The position numbers and the translations under genes were made by a program. The notes under the pieces are model-generated. The model searched no databases and was not told the DNA's origin. It saw only the letters and a list, made by a program, of their open reading frames with translations. A DNA stretch of 64,000 nt, taken from positions 86,900-150,899 of the forward strand of contig CANPUE010000006.1 of NCBI GenBank assembly GCA_947577185.1. Direction: 5' to 3'. How positions within the stretch are numbered: position 1 is the first letter of the stretch; the number at the start of each line of letters is the position of its first letter. Shown here one piece after another: positions 27,177 through 36,229 of the stretch. Source of the stretch: an uncultured Lachnospiraceae bacterium. GTDB taxonomy: Bacteria; Bacillota; Clostridia; Lachnospirales; Lachnospiraceae.

Positions 27177-28640
27177 TTATTCCTTTAGATCAAAATCGTC
27201 CTCTTCCGTGCAGTCCAGATCAAATTTCATTTTTTCTTCCGGAACCTCATGTTCATAATCCATAACCCGTTTCTCATGTTTCTTTGGAAGCGGGAGCGGA
27301 TTTTCCAAAAATCTGGGCGCCGGCTTTGGAGATTCGGGTTCTGTCTCAGCATCCACCGGCTCCTCCGCCTTCGTCTGTATCTGCTCATTTTCCATGACAA
27401 GGCTCTGCTGTAATCCGATTCCGGCAAGAACGCCCCACAAAAAGAAGGCATACACCTGATAAGGCAGTACGCCCACAAGGGCAAGCGGCGTCGGGGCAAG
27501 CAGAAACAGCAGCAGAATCCATGGCGAAACATTCTCTTTCCTTTTACGGTTCCAGAATGCCATGATATACCAGGACGACAGGACCACCGGAATAAAACAT
27601 TCCCAGAGGGGGCGTTCTGCCCGGTAAAGCAAAAGTTCAACCGGAAGATGCTGCGCATACAGCGTAAACCATGACCTTGTCACCTCACCCATAGGCAGCT
27701 GGCAGATAACCGCATCCAGCACAAACATTCCCATAAGGGCCAAAACCGTAAACAAAAGCGAGGAGATAAACAAAAAGAGCCTCAGTGAAAAAGAGGTATT
27801 TTCCGCCTCTTCTTCCCCACAGACACCGCACAGTAAGGGCAAAAACCATACCGCTAACGTGACTGCGGACGCATCCAGATAGATCAGAATCCCCGTCGTA
27901 AGACCTGAAACAAGCGCTCCGCATACGGCGGAGCCAATGCCGCGAAAATGAAGGTTAAAATTCCTGACATAGCTGACTGTGATCAAAAATCCTGTTAAAT
28001 ACAAAAGAAAGAACATACATTCCGGCGTAATTGTAAAAATCAGCTCAGCATACCCTGAAAAAAAGGCGAGGACAGCCATCACTGTACATGCGGGGATCTT
28101 TCCCGCTGTTCTTCTGACTGAAAACCAGGCAAGTAAAATAGCCGCCATCTGTAAAAAGATCTGCAGCCAGACCGCCGCCTCCGCCTTATTGCCAAGAAAG
28201 GAAAAGACGAAAGACAGACAAACGGTATACAGATACGATGCACCATGCAGCATCGGCTCCACCGACTCTCCCGCTTTCACCATCGCAAGTTCATAATATG
28301 GCGTCACTCTGATCAGGTGGGTTCCCTGCATGCACAGATAAATGCGGTAGAGAAATGCCATGCTGAACATACCGGCCACGATGAAAATTTCCCATAGAAG
28401 CGCCGTATGTTCTCTGATCTCTATCCTGTCCCTAACCTGACAAAGCAGCTTCCGAAACAGGAAATATCCGCCCGCCGTAAGGGCAAAGACGAGAAAGACA
28501 AAGACCACGGTGGGATAGCTTACCGTGACATTTATTTCCTTTTTCCACAACAGAATTGTGTAATTTGCCAGCATCACACCCATGATACAGGTATAGATGG
28601 CCCAGAGTATGTAACTGAACCATGTTTTTTTATACGTCAT
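27177..28640 (-). CDS. Polytopic membrane protein, possible GT-C-type glycosyltransferase
   Basis: A 487-residue protein with about 11 hydrophobic segments and a hydrophilic C-terminal tail of about 80 residues rich in Glu, Pro and Lys. The first external loop (T-P-Y-Y-E-L-A-M-V-K-A-G) resembles the acidic catalytic loop of membrane GT-C transferases, but I cannot identify the family. The longer frame to 28682 overlaps metY and lacks a ribosome binding site of its own; the ATG at 28640 follows AAAGGA at 12 nt. It comes 26 nt after metY. Confidence 0.6.
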   Translation of the reverse strand: MTYKKTWFSYILWAIYTCIMGVMLANYTILLWKKEINVTVSYPTVVFVFLVFALTAGGYFLFRKLLCQVRDRIEIREHTALLWEIFIVAGMFSMAFLYRIYLCMQGTHLIRVTPYYELAMVKAGESVEPMLHGASYLYTVCLSFVFSFLGNKAEAAVWLQIFLQMAAILLAWFSVRRTAGKIPACTVMAVLAFFSGYAELIFTITPECMFFLLYLTGFLITVSYVRNFNLHFRGIGSAVCGALVSGLTTGILIYLDASAVTLAVWFLPLLCGVCGEEEAENTSFSLRLFLFISSLLFTVLALMGMFVLDAVICQLPMGEVTRSWFTLYAQHLPVELLLYRAERPLWECFIPVVLSSWYIMAFWNRKRKENVSPWILLLFLLAPTPLALVGVLPYQVYAFFLWGVLAGIGLQQSLVMENEQIQTKAEEPVDAETEPESPKPAPRFLENPLPLPKKHEKRVMDYEHEVPEEKMKFDLDCTEEDDFDLKE

Positions 28641-28666
28641 TTGTAAATATAGTCCTTTCCCGCAGG

Positions 28667-29953
28667 TCAGTCTGCCTGGCAAAGTGCCTGCTCCAGATCG
28701 GCAATGATATCCCTGACATTTTCGATTCCGACCGATAAACGGATCAGGTCAGGGGCCACACCGGCCTCTATCAGCTGTTCGTCGCTCATCTGCCTGTGCG
28801 TGTGGCTCGCCGGATGCAGAATACAGGTTCTGGCATCTGCTACATGGGTCACAATCGCGGCAAGATTCAGATGATCCATCATGGAAGCCGCCGCGCTTCT
28901 TCCTCCCTTTAATCCAAACGAGATCACACCGCAGGTACCGCCCGGCATATATTTTTTCGCCAGTTCATAATACCGGCTGCTCTTTAACCCCGGATAATTT
29001 ACCCATGCGACTTTCTCATGCGCTTCCAGATATTCCGCCACCCGCTGCGCATTGTAACAGTGTCTCTCCATACGAAGCGGCAACGTCTCCAGCCCGATGT
29101 TTAACAAAAAGGCATTCTGCGGTGACTGTATGGAGCCAAGATCGCGCATCAGCTGGCTGGTGGCCTTGGTGATGTAAGCGGCCTTTCCAAATTTTTCCGT
29201 ATAAATAATCCCGTGATAAGATTCATCCGGCGTACATAGTCCGGGAAATTTATCAGGATATTCTGCCCAGTCAAAATTACCGGAATCCACAATGCATCCG
29301 CCGACCGAGACGGCATGTCCGTCCATATACTTCGTCGTGGAATGTGTCACGATGTCGGCACCCCACCGGAAGGGATTGCAGTTGATGGGTGTGGCAAACG
29401 TGTTGTCTACGATAAGCGGGACCTGATGACCGTGTGCAAGGTACGCAAATTTTTCAATGTCAAGCACAACAAGCGCCGGATTGGCAATCGTCTCGGCAAA
29501 TACACATTTGGTGTTTTCGCGGAATGCCTTTTCAATTTCTTCTGCCGGTGCATCCGGATCCACCACAGTACAGGAAATGCCCATTTTTTTCATCGTACAG
29601 GTCAGGAGATTGAACGTTCCGCCATATACTGTGGAAGATAAAACAACATGGTCTCCCGCCTCACAGATATTGAATACGGCATAATATGTCGCAGCCTGTC
29701 CGGATGAGGTGAGCATAGCCGCCGTACCGCCTTCCAGTTCACAGATTTTGGCTGCCACGCATTCATTGGTAGGGTTCTGCAGTCTGGTATAAAAAAATCC
29801 TTCTTCTTCCAGATCGAACAACCGTCCCATCTGTTCCGAAGAATCATATTTAAACGTAGTACTCTGGCAGATCGGCAGGACGCGCGGCTCTCCGTTTTTC
29901 GGCTTCCACCCGGACTGGATGCAGATCGTTTCTTTTTCATATTGTCTGTTCAT
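28667..29953 (-). CDS. metY: O-acetylhomoserine aminocarboxypropyltransferase / sulfhydrylase
   Basis: A 428-residue PLP enzyme of the Cys/Met metabolism family that makes homocysteine from O-acetylhomoserine and sulfide (or cysteine from O-acetylserine). The PLP-binding lysine is in H-S-T-T-K-Y-M-D-G-H near residue 208. The length and the C-terminal L-I-R-L-S-V-G-I-E-N-V-R-D-I fit MetY rather than the shorter MetB/MetC. AAAGGGAG precedes the ATG. It lies only 32 nt after yebC, so no room exists for a SAM riboswitch directly upstream. Confidence 0.93.
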   Translation of the reverse strand: MNRQYEKETICIQSGWKPKNGEPRVLPICQSTTFKYDSSEQMGRLFDLEEEGFFYTRLQNPTNECVAAKICELEGGTAAMLTSSGQAATYYAVFNICEAGDHVVLSSTVYGGTFNLLTCTMKKMGISCTVVDPDAPAEEIEKAFRENTKCVFAETIANPALVVLDIEKFAYLAHGHQVPLIVDNTFATPINCNPFRWGADIVTHSTTKYMDGHAVSVGGCIVDSGNFDWAEYPDKFPGLCTPDESYHGIIYTEKFGKAAYITKATSQLMRDLGSIQSPQNAFLLNIGLETLPLRMERHCYNAQRVAEYLEAHEKVAWVNYPGLKSSRYYELAKKYMPGGTCGVISFGLKGGRSAAASMMDHLNLAAIVTHVADARTCILHPASHTHRQMSDEQLIEAGVAPDLIRLSVGIENVRDIIADLEQALCQAD

Positions 29954-29985
29954 TATAATCTGTCTCCCTTTCTGACCCGGCCCGC

Positions 29986-30714
29986 TTATTCGGCCCAGTT
30001 GTGATACACGGCCTGTACATCGTCATCCTCTTCCAGAAGATCTAATGTTCTCTGCAGATTTTTGACTGCCGTCTCATCCGTCAGTTCCACCCAGTTTTGC
30101 GGAATCATCGTGACTTCTGACGATACCATGATAACCCCGGCGGCCTTGAGCGCTTCTGACACTTTCTCCCAGTCATCCGGCTCCGTATAGATCTCATAGC
30201 TGTCCTCTTCCTCCGAGAAATCCGCCGCGCCGGAATCCAGTGCGAGCATCATCAGATCGTCGGCTTCCATATCACACTCTTCTTTATCAACGATGATCTG
30301 GCCTTTTTTATCAAACATAAAAGAGACACATCCGGGAGTCCCGACATTTCCCTGTCCTTTTGTGAACGCGCTCCTGACATTGGCCGCTGTGCGGTTGCCA
30401 TTGTCCGTGAGGGCATCCACAATGATTGCAATGCCGTTTGGCCCGTATCCCTCGTAAGTTACATATTTGTATGTCACATTGCCATTATCACCGGATGCTT
30501 TTTTAATGCCTCTCTCGATCGTGTCATTGGGCATATTATTGGCCTTGGCTTTGGCAATCACCTGTGCCAGCTTGAAATTATTGGCCGGATCCGGGCCGCC
30601 TTCTTTGACGGCAACTGCGATCTCACGCCCGATGATGGTAAAAATCTTGCCCTTTGCGGCATCGTTTTTTTCTTTCTTATGTTTTATGTTTGCAAATTTT
30701 GAATGTCCTGACAT
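29986..30714 (-). CDS. YebC/PmpR family protein
   Basis: A 242-residue member of the YebC family: N-terminus M-S-G-H-S-K-F-A-N-I-K-H-K-K, then G-G-P-D-P-A-N-N-F-K-L and Y-E-G-Y-G-P-N-G-I-A, all hallmarks. These proteins were described as transcriptional regulators; recent work also assigns YebC members a role in helping ribosomes through proline stretches. AAAGGAGA precedes the ATG. Size and motifs are complete. Confidence 0.95.
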   Translation of the reverse strand: MSGHSKFANIKHKKEKNDAAKGKIFTIIGREIAVAVKEGGPDPANNFKLAQVIAKAKANNMPNDTIERGIKKASGDNGNVTYKYVTYEGYGPNGIAIIVDALTDNGNRTAANVRSAFTKGQGNVGTPGCVSFMFDKKGQIIVDKEECDMEADDLMMLALDSGAADFSEEEDSYEIYTEPDDWEKVSEALKAAGVIMVSSEVTMIPQNWVELTDETAVKNLQRTLDLLEEDDDVQAVYHNWAE

Positions 30715-30768
30715 GATATCTCTCCTTTGTTCTCACTGATGCTACTCAATTTTTCTTACGTTATCTTA

Positions 30769-32184
30769 TCATTTTTCTTTCGTCTCTTCAACCGGTTGCG
30801 GATTTTTTTCTTCCGCGCCGCCTTCCTCAGGCAGCTTGACCGCGAGCACGCTCTGTATCATCCGGTCTTTCACTTCCAGAATTTTAAAGCGGTAACCCTC
30901 ATGGATAAACTCAAATTCCTCACCTTCCTGAGGGATATGTTCCAGACGCGAAATAACAAAGCCATTGACGGTATCAAAGTTTTCTTCTTTCAGATCCACA
31001 CTGAGCTGCTCTTCCAGTTCATCAAGCGGCATCATCCCGTCAATGATATACTCATCCTGGCCTTTTTCCGTGATATAGCTTTCCTCTTCATCGTATTCAT
31101 CCTGAATATTGCCTACGATCTCTTCGAGGATATCCTCGAGCGCCAGCAGTCCCGCCGTCTGTCCATATTCGTCAATGACAATCGCCATCTGGATCTTTTC
31201 ACTCTGCATCGATCGCAGCAAATCGTCTATTTTTCTCGTCTCCGTGATAAAAAGCGGCTCTCTGAGCAGCCCCTTTATCTTTTCGATCGGTTTCCCCGCC
31301 ATCTTCTCATTCATCTGCATCCGCATTACGTCTTTCAAATGCAGTATTCCTACAATGTGATCGATAGAGCCGTGGTAGACCGGAAAACGGCTGTTGTGTG
31401 CTTCTACGATGAACGCGGCCGCTTCCTGCAGCGTCATGCTGCCGTCAATGGAGATCATATTATTGCGGTTGATCATAATATCTTTGACTTCTTTTTCCCC
31501 ATATTCAAAGATATTGGTTATCATCTTCGCCTCGCTCGCAGGCAGAACCCCCTGTTCATGACCAACGTTAATCAAAGACAGAATTTCTTCCTCTGTCACG
31601 TCGGCTGTCGCATCGAGTCCTCTGATGCCAAGCAGCATCAGGATCCCTTTTGCGGACATGGATACCACGCCGGCAAAGGGGCCTACCAGACGTACATAAT
31701 AATAGATCGGGGTAATAAAAACACGCATCCATGCATCCGGATATCTGGACGCGATCTTTCTGGGGATCGACACCCCAAAAGTAAGCACTATGTAAAGCAG
31801 GCAGATCGTCACAATAACCGCGGTCACCGTAGCAAAAAGCCGGATCTCCAGCTCATTTAACCCGCCGATATAGTTCATCGCAAATGCATATACGGTGCGT
31901 CCGAAATAATGATTCAGACGATACAGGAAAAAGGCGCCAAACAGCATGTTGATCGTCACGATGCTAAGCTGAATCGCATTAGAATATTTGGCAGGGTTAT
32001 CCGCCATATACTGCAGCCGTATTCTCTTTTTTTCCGGCACTTCACGCGTCTCGTCCTGTTCTCCCTCCCGTCTGTTCTGGATCGCAGCGCCAAAGCCATA
32101 AACCGCCATTTCCATAAACAGAAGGGCCAGAAACAACACAATACTGCCGATATTCACACCACCATCATCCATATTAATAACCAT
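30769..32184 (-). CDS. CNNM/CorC-family transporter (hemolysin family protein)
   Basis: A 471-residue membrane protein: a DUF21/CNNM transmembrane domain with about four hydrophobic segments (residues 5-165), a CBS-domain pair (about 195-325, including D-I-M-I-N-R-N-N-M and V-I-D-E-Y-G-Q-T-A-G-L-L) and a C-terminal CorC/HlyC domain with Y-I-I-D-G-M-M-P-L-D-E-L. Relatives export Mg2+ or help resist Mg2+/Co2+. The longer frame to 32232 overlaps mazF; AAGGAAG fits the ATG at 32184. It follows mazF by 37 nt. Confidence 0.92.
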   Translation of the reverse strand: MVINMDDGGVNIGSIVLFLALLFMEMAVYGFGAAIQNRREGEQDETREVPEKKRIRLQYMADNPAKYSNAIQLSIVTINMLFGAFFLYRLNHYFGRTVYAFAMNYIGGLNELEIRLFATVTAVIVTICLLYIVLTFGVSIPRKIASRYPDAWMRVFITPIYYYVRLVGPFAGVVSMSAKGILMLLGIRGLDATADVTEEEILSLINVGHEQGVLPASEAKMITNIFEYGEKEVKDIMINRNNMISIDGSMTLQEAAAFIVEAHNSRFPVYHGSIDHIVGILHLKDVMRMQMNEKMAGKPIEKIKGLLREPLFITETRKIDDLLRSMQSEKIQMAIVIDEYGQTAGLLALEDILEEIVGNIQDEYDEEESYITEKGQDEYIIDGMMPLDELEEQLSVDLKEENFDTVNGFVISRLEHIPQEGEEFEFIHEGYRFKILEVKDRMIQSVLAVKLPEEGGAEEKNPQPVEETKEK

Positions 32185-32221
32185 ACCTTTCTTCCTTTTT
32201 CTGCGGTAATCCATACACCTC

Positions 32222-32563
32222 TTATGTATCAAGTTCCAGACTGACCATCAAACCCGTATTGACTTCCTTCATGATCTCCTGATCAAGATGACAGACTCTG
32301 TCCTTCAGACGCTTCTTGTCAATGGTCCTTAACTGTTCTAACAAAATAACAGAATCTTTCACCATATCGTATTTATTGGCATTCAGTTCAATATGAGTCG
32401 GCAGTTTTGCCTTGTTCATCTTCGATGTGATCGCCGCACAGATCACTGTCGGGCTGTGCTTATTCCCTATATCATTTTGTATAATCAATACCGGCCTTAC
32501 ACCGCCCTGTTCCGAGCCGATGACCGGTCTTAGATCCGCATAATAAATATCTCCTCGTTTCAT
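32222..32563 (-). CDS. MazF/PemK family endoribonuclease (NdoA-like)
   Basis: A 113-residue mRNA interferase: [11 protein letters not shown], then [16 protein letters not shown] and C-A-A-I-T-S, the signatures of Bacillus EndoA/NdoA, which cuts single-stranded RNA at U-ACAU-type sites. The long frame to 32671 is ignored because GAAGGAAG and a strong promoter lie in it. In Bacillus the antitoxin gene ndoAI sits between alr and ndoA; here alr precedes mazF by 108 nt and no antitoxin frame is present. The neutralising partner, if any, must be elsewhere. Confidence 0.93.
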   Translation of the reverse strand: MKRGDIYYADLRPVIGSEQGGVRPVLIIQNDIGNKHSPTVICAAITSKMNKAKLPTHIELNANKYDMVKDSVILLEQLRTIDKKRLKDRVCHLDQEIMKEVNTGLMVSLELDT

Positions 32564-32588
32564 ATCACACACTTCCTTCAATCGAGCA

Positions 32589-32617
32589 ATTCTAACTGAC
32601 AGCAATAGTATTGCCAA
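32589..32617 (-). promoter_or_regulatory. Promoter of mazF
   Basis: TTGGCA (32612-32617) and TAGAAT (32589-32594) with a 17-nt spacer on the minus strand, just before the ribosome binding site. It allows mazF expression apart from alr. Confidence 0.65.
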
Positions 32618-32671
32618 TTTCTCCGAAGGTATACGCAAAAAAACATTCTGAAATTTTACATCCGCAATCAT

Positions 32672-33865
32672 TTATCCGTGATAATCTTTGATCCCGGTCA
32701 CAATGCCGTCTTTGAGATACACTCTGGGAATCCTCCAGCCCAACGTACAGGCAAGTTCATAATTGAAACGTCCGGACAGTTCGCCCAGCTGCTCCATTGT
32801 GATTTCTTCCGCGCCGTCTGTTCCGATCAGTGTGACTGCGGAACCGTTTTGTGCCTCCGGAATCTCATCGATATCTACCATAAACTGATCCATGCAGATC
32901 CGTCCAAGAATCGGTGCCTTTTTCCCATGAATCAGGACATATCCTTTGCCGGAGAGCCCTCGCGGGTAGCCATCCCCATAACCCACCGGCACCGTTGCGA
33001 TCCGCATATCCTTATGCGCGGTATAGATACCGCCATAGCTGACCGGAGATCCCTTTTTCACCTGCTTGCAATAAATGATACGGCTTTTTAACGACAAAAC
33101 GGGATGAAGCGAGATCCTGCAATGATCAACTTCCTCTGAGGGCCAGAGTCCATACAGGATGATGCCGGCACGAACCGCATTCATGCCGGCCTCCGGCATC
33201 GCAATGATCCCTGCACTGTTAGAACAGTGTTTCATGGGAATCCGATATCCCGTCTCCGCTTCGATCCGGGACCAGAAATGACTGATTTGGTCAAACTGTT
33301 CTTTTGCAGAAAGAAGATCCGCTTCATCGGCTCTTGCAAAATGGGTGTAAACCCCCTCGACTTCCAGTTCCTGATAAGACAAAGCCGCCTTCACAAAGTC
33401 CAGACCGCTCTCATCCGGACGGACACCGATTCTCGACATGCCGGTATCTATCTTTAAGTGGATCCGGGCCTTTTTCCCGATCCGGGCCGCACACGCTGCA
33501 AGTTCCTCTAACATATCATACCGGAAAACGGTAGGCCTGATCTCTTTTCGGATCAGTTCTTCATAACAATAAGGAAACGTATAGCCGAGGATCAGAATGG
33601 GTTTCCTGATTCCGGCATCCCGCAGGATATATGCCTCCTCAGCCGTTGCCACCGCATAGCCGCCCACACACGAAATCCGTTCCATCTCTTTTGCAAGCGG
33701 TACGGCGCCATGGCCATACCCGTCTGTCTTGATCACGCTGATGATCGTGGTATCCTTGCCAATATGTTCTTTGATCTGTTCCAGATTGTAGCAGACTGCG
33801 TCCAGATCGACAGCTGCGTATACTCTCTGACAGTTATTTAAATTTTCAATATATGCGTCTTTCAT
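32672..33865 (-). CDS. alr: Alanine racemase
   Basis: A 397-residue PLP-dependent racemase giving D-alanine for peptidoglycan. The PLP lysine is Lys46 in V-I-K-T-D-G-Y-G-H-G, and the catalytic tyrosine is in S-Y-G-G-I-Y near residue 276, followed by P-V-G-Y-G-D-G-Y-P-R. Start is the ATG at 33865; a small GCCGG-A5-CCGGC hairpin lies just upstream and may influence initiation. It follows nnr by 67 nt and precedes mazF, the conserved Firmicute order. Confidence 0.96.
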   Translation of the reverse strand: MKDAYIENLNNCQRVYAAVDLDAVCYNLEQIKEHIGKDTTIISVIKTDGYGHGAVPLAKEMERISCVGGYAVATAEEAYILRDAGIRKPILILGYTFPYCYEELIRKEIRPTVFRYDMLEELAACAARIGKKARIHLKIDTGMSRIGVRPDESGLDFVKAALSYQELEVEGVYTHFARADEADLLSAKEQFDQISHFWSRIEAETGYRIPMKHCSNSAGIIAMPEAGMNAVRAGIILYGLWPSEEVDHCRISLHPVLSLKSRIIYCKQVKKGSPVSYGGIYTAHKDMRIATVPVGYGDGYPRGLSGKGYVLIHGKKAPILGRICMDQFMVDIDEIPEAQNGSAVTLIGTDGAEEITMEQLGELSGRFNYELACTLGWRIPRVYLKDGIVTGIKDYHG

Positions 33866-33932
33866 TCCAGTTACCCCGCCGGTTTTTCCGGCCCTTCATG
33901 TCTGTCACGCGTTTTTACACGCTCTTTATTTT

Positions 33933-35510
33933 TTAAGGTGCATCCGCCGTGCGGAGCAGTTCTGTTACCTGTTCGATCAGATCGGAGGCCGTCAGGCTGC
34001 GCTTCCCAAGCCGGGCTGCGGCCATATCCCCCGCCAGGCCATGCAGATATACGCCGGATACGGCAGCTTCGCCGGCTTTTGCCCCGGATTTCACGCCCTG
34101 TGCGAGAAGGCCCGTGATCATGCCTGCCAGCACGTCGCCGCTTCCTGCCGTCGCCATTCCCTCGTTGCCGGAGAGATTGATATAAGTCTGTTCCCTGTCA
34201 TGTCTGGCCACTACCGTCCGCGCGTCTTTACAGACAATCGTACATTGCAGCTTCCCGGCAAGCTGCCGCGGATAGACCGTGATATTCTCCGATGCTTCCC
34301 TTACCGTACAGCCGTACAGCCTGGCAAACTCTCCAAGATGCGGAGTCAGAATGAATTCCCGCCCCGGATAAGCGCCGACTGCACTCTGTATCCTCTCAGG
34401 ACAAAATCTCACTTTCTGTTCTGAAAGCAGGTTTAATCCGTCCGCATCGATCACCGTAGGCAGACTGGATGCATAAAGACATTGTTCGAGAAGCCATACC
34501 GCTTCTTTCCCCGTCCCGATACCCGGACCGATCAGGATACAGTCAGCCCACTCCAGCGCTTTTTTAAACGCTTCCGCAAAAGACTTCTCCGGCTTTTTCG
34601 ACTTCCATGTATCCGTATCATAAAATGTATCCATTGCCTCTGGAATCGCCTGCTGTATCACATTCCGGTTGTGAAGGGACGTTACGACCCGTACCATGCC
34701 TGCGCCCATGCGGAAAACACTCCGGGCGGCCAGCACCGCGGCGCCGCATATGCCGTCACTTCCCGCGATCACAAGCACCTTGCCGAATGTCCCCTTATTG
34801 CCGTCCCGTCTGCGCTCCGGCAGTCTCACATCTGACAGATCACGATAAGCATACCAGCGCGGTAATTCACCAGCGCAGGCAAAAACATGCTCATCAATTC
34901 CCATCTGCCCGCATACGATCTTACCACAGCAGCCTGCTCCCGGATAGAGCCATTCTCCCAATTTATGAAATCCATATGCAACCGTCAGATCTGCCTGCAC
35001 CGCGCATCCCATGATCTGTCCGGAATCCGTATGGACACCGGAAGGAATATCGACAGCACAGACAAAAGCCTGCATCCGGTTGATCCGCAGGATTGCCTCT
35101 TTGTAACTACCTTCCACATTTCTTGTCAGACCGATTCCGAAAATGGCATCGATTACTATATCATATTCATCTGCCGGAATTGTGTCATAAGGCGTATGCC
35201 CGTACTGTGCAAGAATTTCAAGCTGCAAGGCCGTCTGCTCACTGCATTTTTCACGATTTCCCAGCAATACATAATCCGTATGGCATCCCTGAAGCATCAT
35301 GAGCCTGCCGATGGCAAACCCGTCGCCCCCGTTATTGCCGCATCCGGAAACGACCAGAACCCGGAACGGCCCATAGCCCTTCTCCTGTCTGATTGCTTCC
35401 ACAGTCACAAGCGCCGCCCGCTCCATCAAAACGACAGCTGGAATCCTGAAATGCGATATCGTTTTCTGATCATACAGTTTCATTTCCGCCTGCGTCACAA
35501 GATATTCCAT
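33933..35510 (-). CDS. nnr: Bifunctional NAD(P)H-hydrate epimerase / ADP-dependent dehydratase
   Basis: A 525-residue fused NAD(P)HX repair enzyme. Residues 1-210 are the YjeF_N epimerase (G-N-N-G-G-D-G-F-A near 58); residues 235-520 are the ribokinase-like dehydratase with the nucleotide/active-site loop A-T-A-G-S-G-D-V-L-A-G near 468. It restores NADH and NADPH hydrated by heat or enzyme error. AGGAG precedes the ATG, which comes 1 nt after the rex stop codon, so the gene is translationally coupled to the NADH sensor Rex. Confidence 0.95.
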   Translation of the reverse strand: MEYLVTQAEMKLYDQKTISHFRIPAVVLMERAALVTVEAIRQEKGYGPFRVLVVSGCGNNGGDGFAIGRLMMLQGCHTDYVLLGNREKCSEQTALQLEILAQYGHTPYDTIPADEYDIVIDAIFGIGLTRNVEGSYKEAILRINRMQAFVCAVDIPSGVHTDSGQIMGCAVQADLTVAYGFHKLGEWLYPGAGCCGKIVCGQMGIDEHVFACAGELPRWYAYRDLSDVRLPERRRDGNKGTFGKVLVIAGSDGICGAAVLAARSVFRMGAGMVRVVTSLHNRNVIQQAIPEAMDTFYDTDTWKSKKPEKSFAEAFKKALEWADCILIGPGIGTGKEAVWLLEQCLYASSLPTVIDADGLNLLSEQKVRFCPERIQSAVGAYPGREFILTPHLGEFARLYGCTVREASENITVYPRQLAGKLQCTIVCKDARTVVARHDREQTYINLSGNEGMATAGSGDVLAGMITGLLAQGVKSGAKAGEAAVSGVYLHGLAGDMAAARLGKRSLTASDLIEQVTELLRTADAP

Positions 35511-35511
35511 G

Positions 35512-36153
35512 TCAGCTCCTATCCTCGCTGTGCGAAGCCAGATTATAGGATAATTTCATCAGACTGTCCAATAAATGAACATTTTCCACCTGAATCTCTT
35601 TTGAGAGCTGCAGATCCACATGTGCAAAATTCCAGATTGCTTTAATCCCACAGGAAGCCAGCTGCTCCGCGATTGCGGCGGCGTTATCCCTGGGCACGGT
35701 CAGCACAGCGATATCAATATCGTTCTCACGCATAAAAGTCTCTAATTCTTCCATTGGGCGCACGGCGATATTTCTGATCTTCATCCCACAAATTGCCGGG
35801 TTATTGTCAAAGATCCCTTTGAAAATAAACCCTCTGCGTTCAAAGTTCATATAATTTGCAAGGGCCTGTCCCAGATGACCTGCGCCGATAATGATCAGAT
35901 TGTATTCCTTATCCAGACCTAATATCCTGCCGATCTCTTCATATAAATGCTCTACATTATACCCGTATCCCTGCTGTCCGAAACCGCCGAAATGGTTTAA
36001 GTCCTGACGGATCTGAGATGCCGTCACCTGCATGATATCACTCAGCTCCTGTGAGGATACTCTTTCGATGCCTTCATCTTTCAGAACTCCCAGATATCTG
36101 AAATATCTGGGCAGACGGCCGATCACTGCCTGTGAGATTTCTCTTTCTTCCAC
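35512..36153 (-). CDS. rex: Redox-sensing transcriptional repressor Rex
   Basis: A 213-residue NADH/NAD+-sensing repressor. The N-terminal winged helix begins E-I-S-Q-A-V-I-G-R-L-P-R-Y-F-R-Y-L, with the recognition region V-T-A-S-Q-I-R-Q-D-L-N-H-F-G near 43-56; the Rossmann domain carries I-I-G-A-G-H-L-G-Q-A at 88-97. The open frame continues to 36243, but the GTG at 36153, eight nt after GGAGG, gives the normal Rex length and lies downstream of the promoter. Rex controls fermentation genes in Clostridia. It is followed tightly by nnr. Confidence 0.96.
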   Translation of the reverse strand: MEEREISQAVIGRLPRYFRYLGVLKDEGIERVSSQELSDIMQVTASQIRQDLNHFGGFGQQGYGYNVEHLYEEIGRILGLDKEYNLIIIGAGHLGQALANYMNFERRGFIFKGIFDNNPAICGMKIRNIAVRPMEELETFMRENDIDIAVLTVPRDNAAAIAEQLASCGIKAIWNFAHVDLQLSKEIQVENVHLLDSLMKLSYNLASHSEDRS

Positions 36154-36198
36154 TGCTGATGCCTCCTGTAACATTTCATACCTGAAGTTAACATTTTT

Positions 36199-36228
36199 AT
36201 TATATGCCATTTGCTGAAATGATGTCAA
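36199..36228 (-). promoter_or_regulatory. Consensus promoter of rex
   Basis: TTGACA (36223-36228) and TATAAT (36199-36204), both perfect hexamers, with an 18-nt spacer. It sits right at the stop codon of the preceding ABC-F gene and makes the upstream in-frame ATGs of rex untenable as starts. Confidence 0.75.
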
Positions 36229-36229
36229 A

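Noticed and set aside
29954..29985. SAM riboswitch before metY
   Set aside because: Only 32 nt separate it from yebC.
30727..31860. A 377-codon plus-strand ORF
   Set aside because: Lies antisense to the well supported CNNM/CorC transporter gene and shows no family signature.
36187..36192. Rex autoregulatory box (GTTAAC) near the rex start of transcription
   Set aside because: Only one half-site resembles the TTGTTAA-N4-TTAACAA pattern; the other half is absent.
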